Shown here: piece after piece, positions 32,782-41,056 of the stretch
How the letters are laid out: each line of letters opens with the position of its first letter
How positions within the stretch are numbered: position 1 is the first letter of the stretch
NCBI GenBank assembly: GCA_965261925.1
Contig: OZ253486.1
Span: 1,488,001-1,552,000 of the forward strand
Reading direction: 5' to 3'
DNA from: Bin87 sp965261925
GTDB lineage: Bacteria; Chloroflexota; Dehalococcoidia; Lucifugimonadales; UBA3495
DNA: 64,000 bases
Notes under the pieces: model-generated
Databases searched by the model: none
What the model was told of the DNA's origin: nothing
Seen by the model: only the letters and a program-made list of their open reading frames with translations
Program-made: the position numbers and the translations under genes

Positions 32782-33604
32782 TCGTTCCCACGAAGTCCAG
32801 CTCCAGCAGGATTTCGTCCTCGACGCTCACCACTATCGCCACCCGTGGCTTGTCCATCCCGAAGCGCTCGAAGGTGAACACGATGCTGGCGGTCCCGCTT
32901 ACGGTCCCGTCTCCCGGGAAGTCAGCCATCGCGTCCCAGGTAACTTCCCGCGTCTGATCCTTGATCGTTAGATCACCGGTAATGGTGAACTCCACCAGCC
33001 CGCTGGCATCGGCCAGCGACACGGGAAGGCCGTCTATAGCCGTGGGTTGGAACACTATCTCGGGGTAGGTATCCGTCTCCAGCGTGCGGTTGCGCACGTA
33101 GCCATCCCTGCGGTTGCTGTCCGTTCGCAGCGTCGCTGCCTGCACCGCGATGCGGCTTCCGTCGGTGACCACGACCCCGTCGGCGTCAATGGCGATGCTC
33201 CCCGCCACGTCCGGCGTTTCCCCCGTGGCGATCTTGAAGCCGGTGTTGGCGAGCACCTCCTCCACCTGATAGCGGGCGATGGTGCCTTGGCCCAGCGTGA
33301 ATACGGTCTGCCCCGCGGCCGCGGCCGGTTCCTCCGTCGGGGTTTCGGTGGGAACCTCCGTAGCCGCCATCGCCTCAGTTGGAGCGGCAGTTGGGGCGGC
33401 GGCGGGTGCAGCTGTTTGAACGGTGGTCGCAGTGGCTGGGGGGGCCTGGGTTGCCGCCACCGCTGCGGGCGCCGAAGTTGCGGGCGCGGCCGTAACCGCC
33501 GGAGCGGCGGCAGACTCGGAAGCCGGGCCGCCACAGGCGACCATCAACGATGCCGTCAGGAGGACGACTGCGAACAGTGCAGCGGGCAAGGGAAAGAAGC
33601 GCAT
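32768..33604 (-). CDS. YceI-family lipoprotein with Ala/Pro/Thr-rich linker
   Basis: A 278-residue predicted lipoprotein: hydrophobic signal segment followed by the lipobox LMVAC with the modifiable Cys near residue 24, then a long low-complexity Ala/Pro/Thr linker (about residues 28-100), then a YceI domain beginning around GQTVFTLGQGTIARYQVEEV. YceI proteins have a lipocalin-like barrel that binds polyisoprenoids. The extracytoplasmic linker fits a surface-exposed position. Its 3' end overlaps the M24 gene by 14 nt in convergent orientation. Confidence 0.9.
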   Translation of the reverse strand: MRFFPLPAALFAVVLLTASLMVACGGPASESAAAPAVTAAPATSAPAAVAATQAPPATATTVQTAAPAAAPTAAPTEAMAATEVPTETPTEEPAAAAGQTVFTLGQGTIARYQVEEVLANTGFKIATGETPDVAGSIAIDADGVVVTDGSRIAVQAATLRTDSNRRDGYVRNRTLETDTYPEIVFQPTAIDGLPVSLADASGLVEFTITGDLTIKDQTREVTWDAMADFPGDGTVSGTASIVFTFERFGMDKPRVAIVVSVEDEILLELDFVGTITGP

Positions 33605-33655
33605 CAGACGATCTCCTAAAGTTATGCGAGGCGGGGTATCCCGTTGATTCTAACA

Positions 33656-33684
33656 TTGCCCCCCTCGTAGGGCGGCGGTACAAT
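33656..33684 (+). promoter_or_regulatory. sigma70-type promoter (TTGCCC-17-TACAAT)
   Basis: TTGCCC at 33656-33661 and TACAAT at 33679-33684 are separated by exactly 17 nt and lie 36 nt upstream of the flavin oxidoreductase start at 33720. It is the best promoter match I found in the window. Confidence 0.55.
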
Positions 33685-33719
33685 CTCGCCAACATCCGCC
33701 AAGAAGGGAGCAAACTACC

Positions 33720-34865
33720 ATGAAATTCGGCCTTGCCTACGAGATGCAGCGTCCCGAACTGGACGACCACGCCGTCATCGAGGAAACCATCGAGCAGGTC
33801 TGCCTGGCCGATGAGATGGGCTTCGACTACGTCTGGTTTGTGGAACACCATTTCCTCACTACCTTCAGCATGTCCCCCTGTCCCGAGGTCATCTTCGGCG
33901 CCCTGAGCCGCCTGACCAAGCGTATCCGCCTCGGGTTCGGCGTCGTCATCCTGCCCTACCACCATCCCGTTCGGGTCGCCGAGCGCGTGGCAATGGTCGA
34001 CCACCTTACCAACGGCCGCGTGGACATGGGCACCGGGCGCAGCGCGGCCTACGAGCAGACCGGCATGGGCATCGACCCGCGCGACACCCGCGAAATGTGG
34101 GAGGAATCCCTCAAGATGATCCCCCAGATCTGGAACTCCGACTACTTTGAATGGGAGGGCAAATACTGGAATGTGCCTCCCCGTCAGGTCCTGCCCAAGC
34201 CTTACCAGCAGCCGCACCCACCCATCTGGGTCGCCGCGCTCCAGCCGACCACCTACGAACTCGCTGCCCAGCGCGGGATCGGCGTCATGGCCCTCGGCGT
34301 CAGCGCGCCCTCCGTGCTGGAGCCCCACATCGCCGCCTACCGGGAGAACATCAAGAACGCCCAACCCGTGGGGCAGTTCGTCAACGACCAATGGCTCAGC
34401 TCCGTGTTCGGCCTCTGCGGACCCGACAACGGCGCCACTCGCCGGCTCTGCGCCGACTCCCTGAAGACCTTCTTCGGCCCCGGCCGTCCCTACGTGCAGG
34501 ACCAGAAGGATGTTTATGCGCGACTGCTCGACCAGTGGGGCGGCATCCCCGAGCACCTGGAGCAGAACTTCTCCCGCTATGTCGACACGTCCGCAGAGGG
34601 CGATTCCGCCGACGGTGGCGTTGACCTCTCCGGCGGGACTGCCCTGGCTCAGAAGATCTGGGAGGAGTTCGACGCTGACACCCTGGCCGAACGCGGCGTC
34701 ATCGTCGCCGGCGACCCCGACAGCTGCATCCAGGCCGCCAAGCTCCACGAAGCAACCGGCGTCGACCAGCTCCAGTTCCTGATGGCCACCGAAACCGTCG
34801 CCCACGACAAGGTCATGGAATCCATCGAGATGTTCGGCAAGCACGTCTTCCCGGCGTTCAAGTAA
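33720..34865 (+). CDS. LLM-class flavin-dependent oxidoreductase (luciferase-like)
   Basis: A 381-residue luciferase-like monooxygenase. VWFVEHHFLT carries the conserved Glu-His-His, and LPYHHPVRVAERVAMVDHLTNGRVDMGTGRS is the family signature; PKPYQQPHPPIWVAALQPT forms the flavin/substrate loop. The ATG follows AAGAAGGGAGC. FMNH2/F420 use and substrate unknown; such paralogues are often expanded in SAR202-like genomes. A single-gene transcript from the promoter at 33656-33684 is likely, with the coiled-coil nuclease gene following about 90 nt later. Confidence 0.92.
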   Translation: MKFGLAYEMQRPELDDHAVIEETIEQVCLADEMGFDYVWFVEHHFLTTFSMSPCPEVIFGALSRLTKRIRLGFGVVILPYHHPVRVAERVAMVDHLTNGRVDMGTGRSAAYEQTGMGIDPRDTREMWEESLKMIPQIWNSDYFEWEGKYWNVPPRQVLPKPYQQPHPPIWVAALQPTTYELAAQRGIGVMALGVSAPSVLEPHIAAYRENIKNAQPVGQFVNDQWLSSVFGLCGPDNGATRRLCADSLKTFFGPGRPYVQDQKDVYARLLDQWGGIPEHLEQNFSRYVDTSAEGDSADGGVDLSGGTALAQKIWEEFDADTLAERGVIVAGDPDSCIQAAKLHEATGVDQLQFLMATETVAHDKVMESIEMFGKHVFPAFK

Positions 34866-34956
34866 GCGTCGGCGGCAGGGCCGATCTCGCTGGGCGATCC
34901 GTGTGCTAACCTGAAGTAACGTCCACCAGCCCTACACGGTTACTGAGGTAACCCGA

Positions 34957-35820
34957 TTGACATCGTATATCCTGGACCTCGATCTGCCGCCGGAGCACCC
35001 GCTGCGGCAGATCCTTGATGTCATATCTGCGCATCCTGAAGTGCGCGAGGCGGTCCTGCGTGTCCTCCTGACCGAGGATTTTCTGGCCCTGCCCGGTCAA
35101 GTGCAGGAATTGCGCGGAGACCTGCAGGATTTCAAAGCGGAAACTAGAGAACAATTCCGTGCTGTGAACGAACGTTTGGATGAACAAACCCAACGTCTGG
35201 ACGGAACCAATCAACGCCTTGATGAACAAACCCAACGTCTGGACGGAACCAATCAACGCCTTGATGAACAAACCCAACGTCTAGACGAAACCAATCGACG
35301 CCTTGATGAAAACACCCAACGCTTGGACGGAACCAATCGACGCCTTGATGAAAACATCCGCCTCACTAGGAGCATCCAAGGCTCCGTGGGTGCGTTGCTC
35401 GGAGACTCCTACGAGAATCTTTGCCGACGCGAGATCGCCGCAATTTTAGACGGCCGTATGGAACGCGCGGTGCTCGCCGACCGCGAACGCATCAGCGAAC
35501 GCTTAGGAGAGCATCGACACCACGATTTGATCAGTCGGCAGGACTTCTTGGATGGTCTCAGGCCAGACATTATTGCCCGTGCCAAAAGTGACACTTCCGA
35601 AAGTGGCCAATTCGCCATCGTAGAAGTGTCGATCACTTTCAACCGGAGCGATCTGGAAATCGCCGCTCGCCGAGCCGGCATAATTTCAAACGTTACCGGT
35701 GTCCCTGCCAATGCCTTCGTCGTAACGCATCACCACTGGCCGGACGAAATGGACGAAGTCGCCGCGCAATTGGGGGTAACGATCATACGCCACGAGGCGC
35801 CGCAATACGCCGATGTTTAG
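34957..35820 (+). CDS. coiled-coil protein with C-terminal PD-(D/E)XK-like domain
   Basis: A 287-residue protein starting with TTG at 34957 after a GAGGTAA ribosome binding site. The N-terminal ~65 residues are helical and charged; residues 72-135 are four-plus 14-residue coiled-coil repeats (RLDEQTQRLDGTNQ type). The C-terminal domain has LRPDIIARAKSD (Asp204-region) and FAIVEVSITFNRSDLEIAARRAG (Glu223), the D...ExS arrangement of a divergent restriction-like nuclease (DUF3782-like family). Function unknown; a membrane anchor is absent. Confidence 0.75.
   Translation: MTSYILDLDLPPEHPLRQILDVISAHPEVREAVLRVLLTEDFLALPGQVQELRGDLQDFKAETREQFRAVNERLDEQTQRLDGTNQRLDEQTQRLDGTNQRLDEQTQRLDETNRRLDENTQRLDGTNRRLDENIRLTRSIQGSVGALLGDSYENLCRREIAAILDGRMERAVLADRERISERLGEHRHHDLISRQDFLDGLRPDIIARAKSDTSESGQFAIVEVSITFNRSDLEIAARRAGIISNVTGVPANAFVVTHHHWPDEMDEVAAQLGVTIIRHEAPQYADV
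35169..35357 (+). repeat. 42-bp tandem repeats (about four and a half copies) in the coiled coil
   Basis: The 42-bp unit encodes RLDEQTQRLDGTNQ and its variants; the first two and a half copies are nearly identical at nucleotide level while the last two show AAC/GAC substitutions (DENTQRLDGTNR). Because 42 is divisible by three and 7, copy-number changes keep both the reading frame and the heptad register. Confidence 0.85.
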
Positions 35821-35841
35821 GGGCTGCACTCAGGCAGCCCC
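35820..35841. terminator. hairpin between convergent genes
   Basis: GGGGCTGC (35820-35827) pairs with GCAGCCCC (35834-35841), 8 bp with a 6-nt loop, beginning at the last base of the coiled-coil gene's stop codon and lying before the convergent flavin oxidoreductase end. No strong T-run follows, so termination efficiency is uncertain. Confidence 0.6.
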
Positions 35842-35871
35842 CCATTTGCCACGGTCGCGGCGATTCCCGTC

Positions 35872-36966
35872 TCACGCCGGTTCCCCCGTCAAGTCGCTCA
35901 CCCTCGGCGCAACCTCCTCAGCGATCAGCCGCAGGCAGTCCATCTCCCACTGGTGGTCGTCGGGGTCCTGCGTGATGCACAACAGGTGTCCGAAACCGCC
36001 CACGCCATCGTAGAGCTGCCGGATGCGTTGGGCGCACTCGTCTGGGTCGCCGACGATCCAGATGTTCTCCATCATGTAGTCGACGGTCAGGTCGTCGTCG
36101 CTCATGTTGGGATCGATCTTCGTGGCCTGGATCAGCCCTGATCCCAGTCGGTTCGGCAACTGGTGCTGGAGGTAGTTTCGGCCCAGCACCGCGTGGGCCC
36201 GCTCGCGGGCTTCGTCGCTGGTCTCTGCCACGAACACGTCCCGCCCGATGCGCCAGTCGGACCGGTGAGCCTCGCGGCCGGCTTCGGCCGCGGCGTCCTC
36301 CACGGTGGTCCAATGGTCAGCCAGGTACTGCGGAGCCAGGTTGCTGCTGCTCATCGGGATGTAGCCCTCGCGCCCGGCCAGGCGGATACTGCTGCTCCCA
36401 ATGGACGTGGCGGCCACCCCGATGGGAGGATGTGGTTGCTGCAACGGCTTCATGTGCAGCCCACGCTCCAGTACCGGGTCAAGTTCCGGCGCCTCGATGT
36501 CGAAGAACTCCCCGTGATACGAGAACTGTCCCTCCGACGCCCACAGGCTCAGCACCACGTCCAGCACCTCGGCCGCCCGCCGTCGCACGTCGTCGCCCTG
36601 GCTCGGGTCCATGCCGAACAGTTGCAGGTCGGTGGGGATCGCCCGATGCCCGATGCCCCAGTAGAGCCGCCCACGGGTCAGGTGGTCCAGCATGGCGATC
36701 CGGTGCGCTAGTTCGATGGGATTATGGATGGGCAGCAAGGTAACACCCGTCGCCAGCCGGATGTTCTTCGTCAGCGCCGATGCCTTGGCGATCAGCAGGT
36801 CGGGGAAGGGCGCGTTCTCCCAGCGCTCGGTGAGGTGCTCGCCGATCCACGCCTCGTGAAACCCCAGCCGGTCGGCCTCTTGCAGCAGGTCGAGGTCCCG
36901 GTCGTAGGAATCGGCGTAGGAACGGTGCGGCGGATGCAGCGGCATCATGAACAGGCCGAATTGCAT
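35872..36966 (-). CDS. LLM-class flavin-dependent oxidoreductase (luciferase-like)
   Basis: A 364-residue luciferase-like monooxygenase, fourth in the window. MQFGLFMMPLHPPHR begins the barrel, AWIGEHLTERWENAPFPDLLIAKASALTKNIRLATGVTLLPIHNP carries the conserved GEH and the first signature, and IELAHRIAMLDHLTRGRLYWGIGHR the second. KPLQQPHPPIGVAATSIGSS is the flavin loop. Enzyme class is secure; cofactor (FMN or F420) and substrate are open. Its start is separated by about 70 nt from the end of the small nuclease-like gene, same strand. Confidence 0.92.
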   Translation of the reverse strand: MQFGLFMMPLHPPHRSYADSYDRDLDLLQEADRLGFHEAWIGEHLTERWENAPFPDLLIAKASALTKNIRLATGVTLLPIHNPIELAHRIAMLDHLTRGRLYWGIGHRAIPTDLQLFGMDPSQGDDVRRRAAEVLDVVLSLWASEGQFSYHGEFFDIEAPELDPVLERGLHMKPLQQPHPPIGVAATSIGSSSIRLAGREGYIPMSSSNLAPQYLADHWTTVEDAAAEAGREAHRSDWRIGRDVFVAETSDEARERAHAVLGRNYLQHQLPNRLGSGLIQATKIDPNMSDDDLTVDYMMENIWIVGDPDECAQRIRQLYDGVGGFGHLLCITQDPDDHQWEMDCLRLIAEEVAPRVSDLTGEPA

Positions 36967-37033
36967 GGGTTAACTCCTTGGCTCGGTTGATAGCCGCCAG
37001 AATAACCCACCGTTCCACTTGCGGCAACGCGAG

Positions 37034-37537
37034 CTATGGCAGCCGTCGGACCGGATAGTCCGGAAAGGTTCGGTTCCACGAATCGATATTGAACACGCCG
37101 CAGCCGCTGACAATCGGTCTCGTCCAGGTCACCGAACTCGGTAGCCGCAACGGCAGAATGCGCTCCAAGGCGTCTGTCCGGCGCACCATATCTCCCGGGC
37201 TCAAATCTATCTGGGCAATCAGCACGAAGTAATATATGGCTTTGTCTGCTCGTCCAGCCGCCCATTCGTAGAGAAACGTGTCGCGGTACTTGTATTTGAA
37301 CTCATCGTCGCGGCGACCTACTTCCAGGCTTTCCACGAATTCCGCGCGAGCTTGCGGCGGGATATTCGCGGCATCAGGGTCCTTGAACTCGACAAATATG
37401 TAGCGGTCGGGGTGTTCAATAATGAAATCCACCGCTTTCATACAGTGGCTGAGCCCATGACTGTCGTCGTCGAACTTGCGGACGCTTATCGTGCCACTGA
37501 CGGAGATCTCTAGACCCCCCTCCGTTAGCGTGGTCAT
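37034..37537 (-). CDS. small PD-(D/E)XK-like protein coupled to an AAA15-type ATPase
   Basis: A 167-residue protein. Its start ATG overlaps the upstream ATPase stop by 4 nt (ATGA), meaning tight translational coupling. The segment KAVDFIIEHPDRYIFVEFKDP places Asp37, Glu50 and Lys52 in the D...ExK spacing of PD-(D/E)XK nucleases, after a short N-terminal beta region. The rest is mixed alpha/beta (RDTFLYEWAAGRADKAIYYFVLIAQIDL). No named family is recognised. Together with the ATPase it forms a probable two-gene defence-like module. Confidence 0.65.
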   Translation of the reverse strand: MTTLTEGGLEISVSGTISVRKFDDDSHGLSHCMKAVDFIIEHPDRYIFVEFKDPDAANIPPQARAEFVESLEVGRRDDEFKYKYRDTFLYEWAAGRADKAIYYFVLIAQIDLSPGDMVRRTDALERILPLRLPSSVTWTRPIVSGCGVFNIDSWNRTFPDYPVRRLP

Positions 37538-38541
37538 TCCCAGAACCCGCCTAGACTACGCTTGATTTGGCGGTCGTAAAGGTCGTCAAAGGCTTCGCCA
37601 ATTGCATTGGGGTGAATGTCCAGATACTGCCCTGTGGAGCGGCACGCGATCTCGCCATCCTCATCCCGATACAGCGAGTGAAACGCCACCTGGTCCTCCT
37701 CGGTCATCTGAAGGTCCAGCTCTTTCAGAATCACGTAATCGTGCGTCGCAAAGAAAACCTGCACCCCTGCCCGCTGCAGTTCGAGCAGCACCTCGATCAC
37801 CACCCGAAACATCTTGGGGTTCAGGTTGGCTTCCGGCTCGTCCCAGAAAAGTACGGAGCCTTTCTGCAGCGTGCCGTTCCGGATCAGCAGCCATAGTAGC
37901 CCAAGCTTCCGCCAGCCCTCAGCAAGCAGGGTGAACTCTATGTCACCTTGTTCGTTGCTGAGAAAGAATTCCTCGCCGCTGACCGTAACTTTGCCGCCAA
38001 TGACGTTTTCCAAGCTTTCGAGCATCCGCTCGTGCGCATCATCAACGGGTTCCCGCAAAGCTGGAAGATAAACGCGCAGCAGAATATCCTCATAGACCTC
38101 TTCAAAATGAATTTCCCGAGTCGCGTACAAGGACAGAAAACCGGGTGCGTTGGCCAGCACCTCTTTTACTGGAATGTATGCTGATTCGATCGCGCGATCT
38201 GACAGTTCGGCCGGCACGGTCACCGACCCTAGGCCCAAAATCCCGGAGGAGGCTTCCAATCTTGCCGTGCCAAAATGAACTTCGAGCTTAATGCCTTCCC
38301 CCTCATACCCTTGGTGAGCCAATCGGTAGCCATCGCGCCGGGACGGGAGAAATACTCGAACTAGCTTGTGCGCTAGATTGTCACCGGACCTAGACACAGC
38401 GCACGCCGCATAGCACGCCTTCATCAGGTGCGTCTTCCCCGTGCCGTTCGCGCCGATCAGCGCGTTGATGCCGGGCGAGAACTCCACCTCCAGGTCCTTG
38501 AACGCGGTGAAGTGTTGCAGTTTTATCTTGGTGACCGTCAT
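37534..38541 (-). CDS. AAA15/OLD-like ATPase
   Basis: A 335-residue SMC/RecF-like AAA ATPase, start MTVTKIKLQHFTAF at 38541. Walker A GANGTGKT is at residues 30-37, preceded by the conserved LQHFTAFKDLEVEFSPGINALIG block. The signature-like segment LAEGWRKLGLLWLLI is at about 206-220, Walker B SVLFWDEPEANLNP with Asp234/Glu235, and the switch His in FFATHDY near 264-269. Such ATPases act with an effector nuclease in several anti-phage systems (PARIS, Gabija, Septu-type). No C-terminal TOPRIM domain is seen here, so the effector may be the small coupled protein. Confidence 0.85.
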   Translation of the reverse strand: MTVTKIKLQHFTAFKDLEVEFSPGINALIGANGTGKTHLMKACYAACAVSRSGDNLAHKLVRVFLPSRRDGYRLAHQGYEGEGIKLEVHFGTARLEASSGILGLGSVTVPAELSDRAIESAYIPVKEVLANAPGFLSLYATREIHFEEVYEDILLRVYLPALREPVDDAHERMLESLENVIGGKVTVSGEEFFLSNEQGDIEFTLLAEGWRKLGLLWLLIRNGTLQKGSVLFWDEPEANLNPKMFRVVIEVLLELQRAGVQVFFATHDYVILKELDLQMTEEDQVAFHSLYRDEDGEIACRSTGQYLDIHPNAIGEAFDDLYDRQIKRSLGGFWE

Positions 38542-38630
38542 TATGCTTCCCCGTCTCGCTGGGTGCCGATTCGATGCTAGACCTGCTGGCCGGCCACTGT
38601 CAAACACGCCGGGAACGCATACCCCCAATG

Positions 38631-38636
38631 TATAAT
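38631..38636 (+). promoter_or_regulatory. candidate -10 (TATAAT) upstream of S49 peptidase gene
   Basis: TATAAT at 38631-38636 lies 41 nt upstream of the S49 peptidase ATG and just after the divergent ATPase leader. No clear -35 at 17 nt. Likely but unproven. Confidence 0.35.
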
Positions 38637-38676
38637 CTATCCAACGATCCCTTTAGCGACCAAAGGTGCTCTAGCC

Positions 38677-39510
38677 ATGCCCCTCTTCAAACGCCGCCCC
38701 GGCATCGCCGTCGTCGAAATGCACGGCGTCATCGGCGCCGCCATTCGCGAGCCCGACTACTCACGCATCCTGGAACGCGTCGCCAACAACCGCAAGATCG
38801 GCGCCCTGGTGCTCGACATCGACTCTCCCGGCGGATCCGCCACCGCCAGCGACCTGCTCTACGAAGCCGTCCGCCGCGTCGCGCAACGCAAGCCCGTTGT
38901 CGCCTACATCCGTGGCCTGGGCGCTTCGGGAGGATACTACATCGCCTGCGGAGCTGGCACGATCATGGCCTCCCGCGCGGCCCTCGTGGGCTCCATCGGC
39001 GTGATCTACATGCGCCCCATCCTGCAACAGTTGCTGAACAAGGTGGGCGTTGAAATCTCCATCTTCAAGGGCGGGCACCTGAAGGATATGTCCGGGTTCT
39101 GGCGGCATCCCACCGACGAGGAGACCGGCAAGTTCCAGGACCTGATCGCGGAGATCTACTCCCTGTTCGTATCCGTCGTCGCCGATAGCCGCAACATGAC
39201 CACTGAAGAGACCACCGAACTCGCCACCGGTGAGCTGTACACTGCGCCGTCGGCCCGCGACCGGCGACTCGTCGACCGCCTGGGCAACCTCGACGACGCG
39301 GTCGCCGAGGCGATGCGGCAGAGCGGCGCTCGTCACAAGATCAGGAGGTTCCGGCCGAAGCGCCCGTTCATGGAGCGGCTGACCCCCTTCCGCGGGACCA
39401 GCACTCAGTGGCGTGCTCTGTCCGGCTTGGCCTCGATGGCTGCCGGCGGGATGTACATGCTGGAACCCGGTTTCCTGGGGTATGCCCTGACCCACACCGG
39501 CGACGACTGA
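38677..39510 (+). CDS. signal peptide peptidase SppA-like S49 serine peptidase
   Basis: A 277-residue S49 peptidase with the Ser-Lys dyad: Ser84 in GLGASGGYYIA and Lys136 in GGHLKDMSG, with the acidic GSIGV and IDSPGGS blocks (DIDSPGGSATASDL near 48-60). SppA enzymes degrade cleaved signal peptides in the membrane. Here no N-terminal transmembrane helix precedes the first catalytic block; a hydrophobic stretch near the C-terminus (ALSGLASMAAGGMYMLEPG) may help membrane association. Single-domain, shorter than the double-domain E. coli enzyme. Confidence 0.88.
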   Translation: MPLFKRRPGIAVVEMHGVIGAAIREPDYSRILERVANNRKIGALVLDIDSPGGSATASDLLYEAVRRVAQRKPVVAYIRGLGASGGYYIACGAGTIMASRAALVGSIGVIYMRPILQQLLNKVGVEISIFKGGHLKDMSGFWRHPTDEETGKFQDLIAEIYSLFVSVVADSRNMTTEETTELATGELYTAPSARDRRLVDRLGNLDDAVAEAMRQSGARHKIRRFRPKRPFMERLTPFRGTSTQWRALSGLASMAAGGMYMLEPGFLGYALTHTGDD

Positions 39511-39521
39511 CCTGCCCGCCT

Positions 39522-40346
39522 CTACCGTTCGGCCGCCTTGGCCTCCTGCCACAGCGCTTCCTTGCCGTCCAGGGGCAGCGCGACAAAGTCCTGCTCCCGT
39601 TCCGACGCCAGGCGTTCCATCGCCTTATAGCGATTCCGGAACTTGCCGTTGGCCTGCCTTAGCGCGTCCTCCGCGTGTATTCCCGACCAGCGCGCCAGGT
39701 TCACCAGCGCGAACAGCACGTCCCCGAACTCGTCGATCTTGTCCTCGGGTGTGCCAGCCTCCCGGAATTCTGCAATCTCTTCGACCAGCTTGTCCAAAAC
39801 GCCACCCACGTCGCCCCAGTCGAACCCGAATCGGGCGGCGCGATCCTGCATCAGTTGCGCCGCGGTGAGCGCCGGCAGCGCCGCCGGCACGCCGTCCATG
39901 GCAGACGGCTCCGGCTTGCCAGCTTCCCGTCTTTCTTCCGCTTTCAGTTGCTCCCAGTTCCGCTCCACCTGCCGTGCGTCAGACGCGGCGCCATCGGCGA
40001 AGACGTGGGGGTGCCGCCGGATGAGCTTGCGGTTGATGGCCGTCAGTACGTCGGCGATGTCGAACTCACCGGCCTCGCGGGCGATGTCGGCGTGAAATGC
40101 CACCTGCACCAGGATGTCGCCCAGTTCCTCCGCCAACTCCTGCGGCTCGCCCTCGTCGATCGCCTCCAGCGTTTCGTAGCATTCTTCCAGCAGGTTGCGC
40201 TTCAGCGATTCGTGGGTCTGCTCGGCGTCCCACGGGCAGCCGCCTGGCGCCCGCAGGCGCGCCACAACATCGATCAGGGACTGGAACTCCCCAATGCGCT
40301 CTTCAGGTATCGGCGAATTCATCGGAGATGTACTCATGTTCTGCAT
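39522..40346 (-). CDS. mazG: nucleoside triphosphate pyrophosphohydrolase MazG
   Basis: A 274-residue tandem-domain MazG that hydrolyses NTPs/dNTPs to NMP and pyrophosphate, limiting (p)ppGpp- or damage-linked nucleotides. Domain 1 carries VVARLRAPGGCPWDAEQTHESLKRNLLEECYETLEAIDEG and ELAEELGDILVQVAFHADIA (the ExxE-12-28-ExxD motif); domain 2 has VGGVLDKLVEEIAEFREAGTPEDKIDEFGDVLFALVNLARW. The full-length enzyme is intact. It converges with the S49 peptidase gene (11 nt). Several in-frame ATGs near 40346 make the start uncertain by a few residues. Confidence 0.94.
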   Translation of the reverse strand: MQNMSTSPMNSPIPEERIGEFQSLIDVVARLRAPGGCPWDAEQTHESLKRNLLEECYETLEAIDEGEPQELAEELGDILVQVAFHADIAREAGEFDIADVLTAINRKLIRRHPHVFADGAASDARQVERNWEQLKAEERREAGKPEPSAMDGVPAALPALTAAQLMQDRAARFGFDWGDVGGVLDKLVEEIAEFREAGTPEDKIDEFGDVLFALVNLARWSGIHAEDALRQANGKFRNRYKAMERLASEREQDFVALPLDGKEALWQEAKAAER

Positions 40347-40459
40347 AGCGATGCTAGTATATCCCAGTCCCTTGCTTCATGCCTTTCGCCGTCCATTTGA
40401 TCATCCTGCGTCTCTTCCGGTAATCTGTTACCGTCTGAGCCCGCCATCGGAGGCTTGCC

Positions 40460-41056
40460 ATGGCAACGAAACCCATCGCTACCGGAACACGCATATCCGT
40501 CGCTGAGTTCCTGGACATTCCCGACGCCGGGGACCGGCGCAAAATGGAACTGGACGACGGACAACTGTACATCATGCCCAGAGCCCGAATCGTCCACCAG
40601 TTCTTGATGGCCCAGTTGTTTTTGCACATTGCCAACTACATCGATAGCTTCACGCAGCCTCCGGCTGCGGTCTATGTTGACCCCGTCACCGTCTTCTCGA
40701 GGGAGCCGCGCTATATCCTGGTGCCCGACCTGGCAATTGTCCTCTCGGGACGGCCTAATCTCATCGTGGGAGGATACCTCGAAGGTATACCTGACGTGGT
40801 GGTGGAAATCCTTTCGCGCGACCGCAACCGTGACCTCGTTCGCAAACGACAGATTTATGCGGGAGCCGGTGTTTCCGAATACTGGATATTTGATCCCCGC
40901 GACGACACTGCCCTTTTGTTGGAACTCCGAGGAAGCGACTACTCTTCAAGAGGCCTGCTGACGTCCTCCGACACTCTGACGACCCCCTTGCTGCCCGGCC
41001 TCGCTGTTCCATTGGCCGACGTGTTCCGGCATCGCCAGCGCCCGGTTGATGACTAA
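40460..41056 (+). CDS. Uma2-family putative endonuclease, short form
   Basis: A 198-residue Uma2 protein without a coiled-coil tail: MELDDGQLYIMPRAR near residue 30, YVDPVTVF, LVPDLAIVLSGRPNL (active-site Asp), GIPDVVVEILSRDRNRDLVRKRQIYAGAGVSEYWIFDPRDD (Glu and Lys), and a short C-terminus PLLPGLAVPLADVFR. It overlaps the start of the DUF1461 gene by 8 nt, so the two are co-translated. This is the more canonical, cyanobacteria-like form of the family. Confidence 0.9.
   Translation: MATKPIATGTRISVAEFLDIPDAGDRRKMELDDGQLYIMPRARIVHQFLMAQLFLHIANYIDSFTQPPAAVYVDPVTVFSREPRYILVPDLAIVLSGRPNLIVGGYLEGIPDVVVEILSRDRNRDLVRKRQIYAGAGVSEYWIFDPRDDTALLLELRGSDYSSRGLLTSSDTLTTPLLPGLAVPLADVFRHRQRPVDD

Noticed and set aside
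35169..35357. Interpreting the 42-bp units as a CRISPR array
   Set aside because: They are in-frame, with no unique spacers, and encode a heptad coiled coil.
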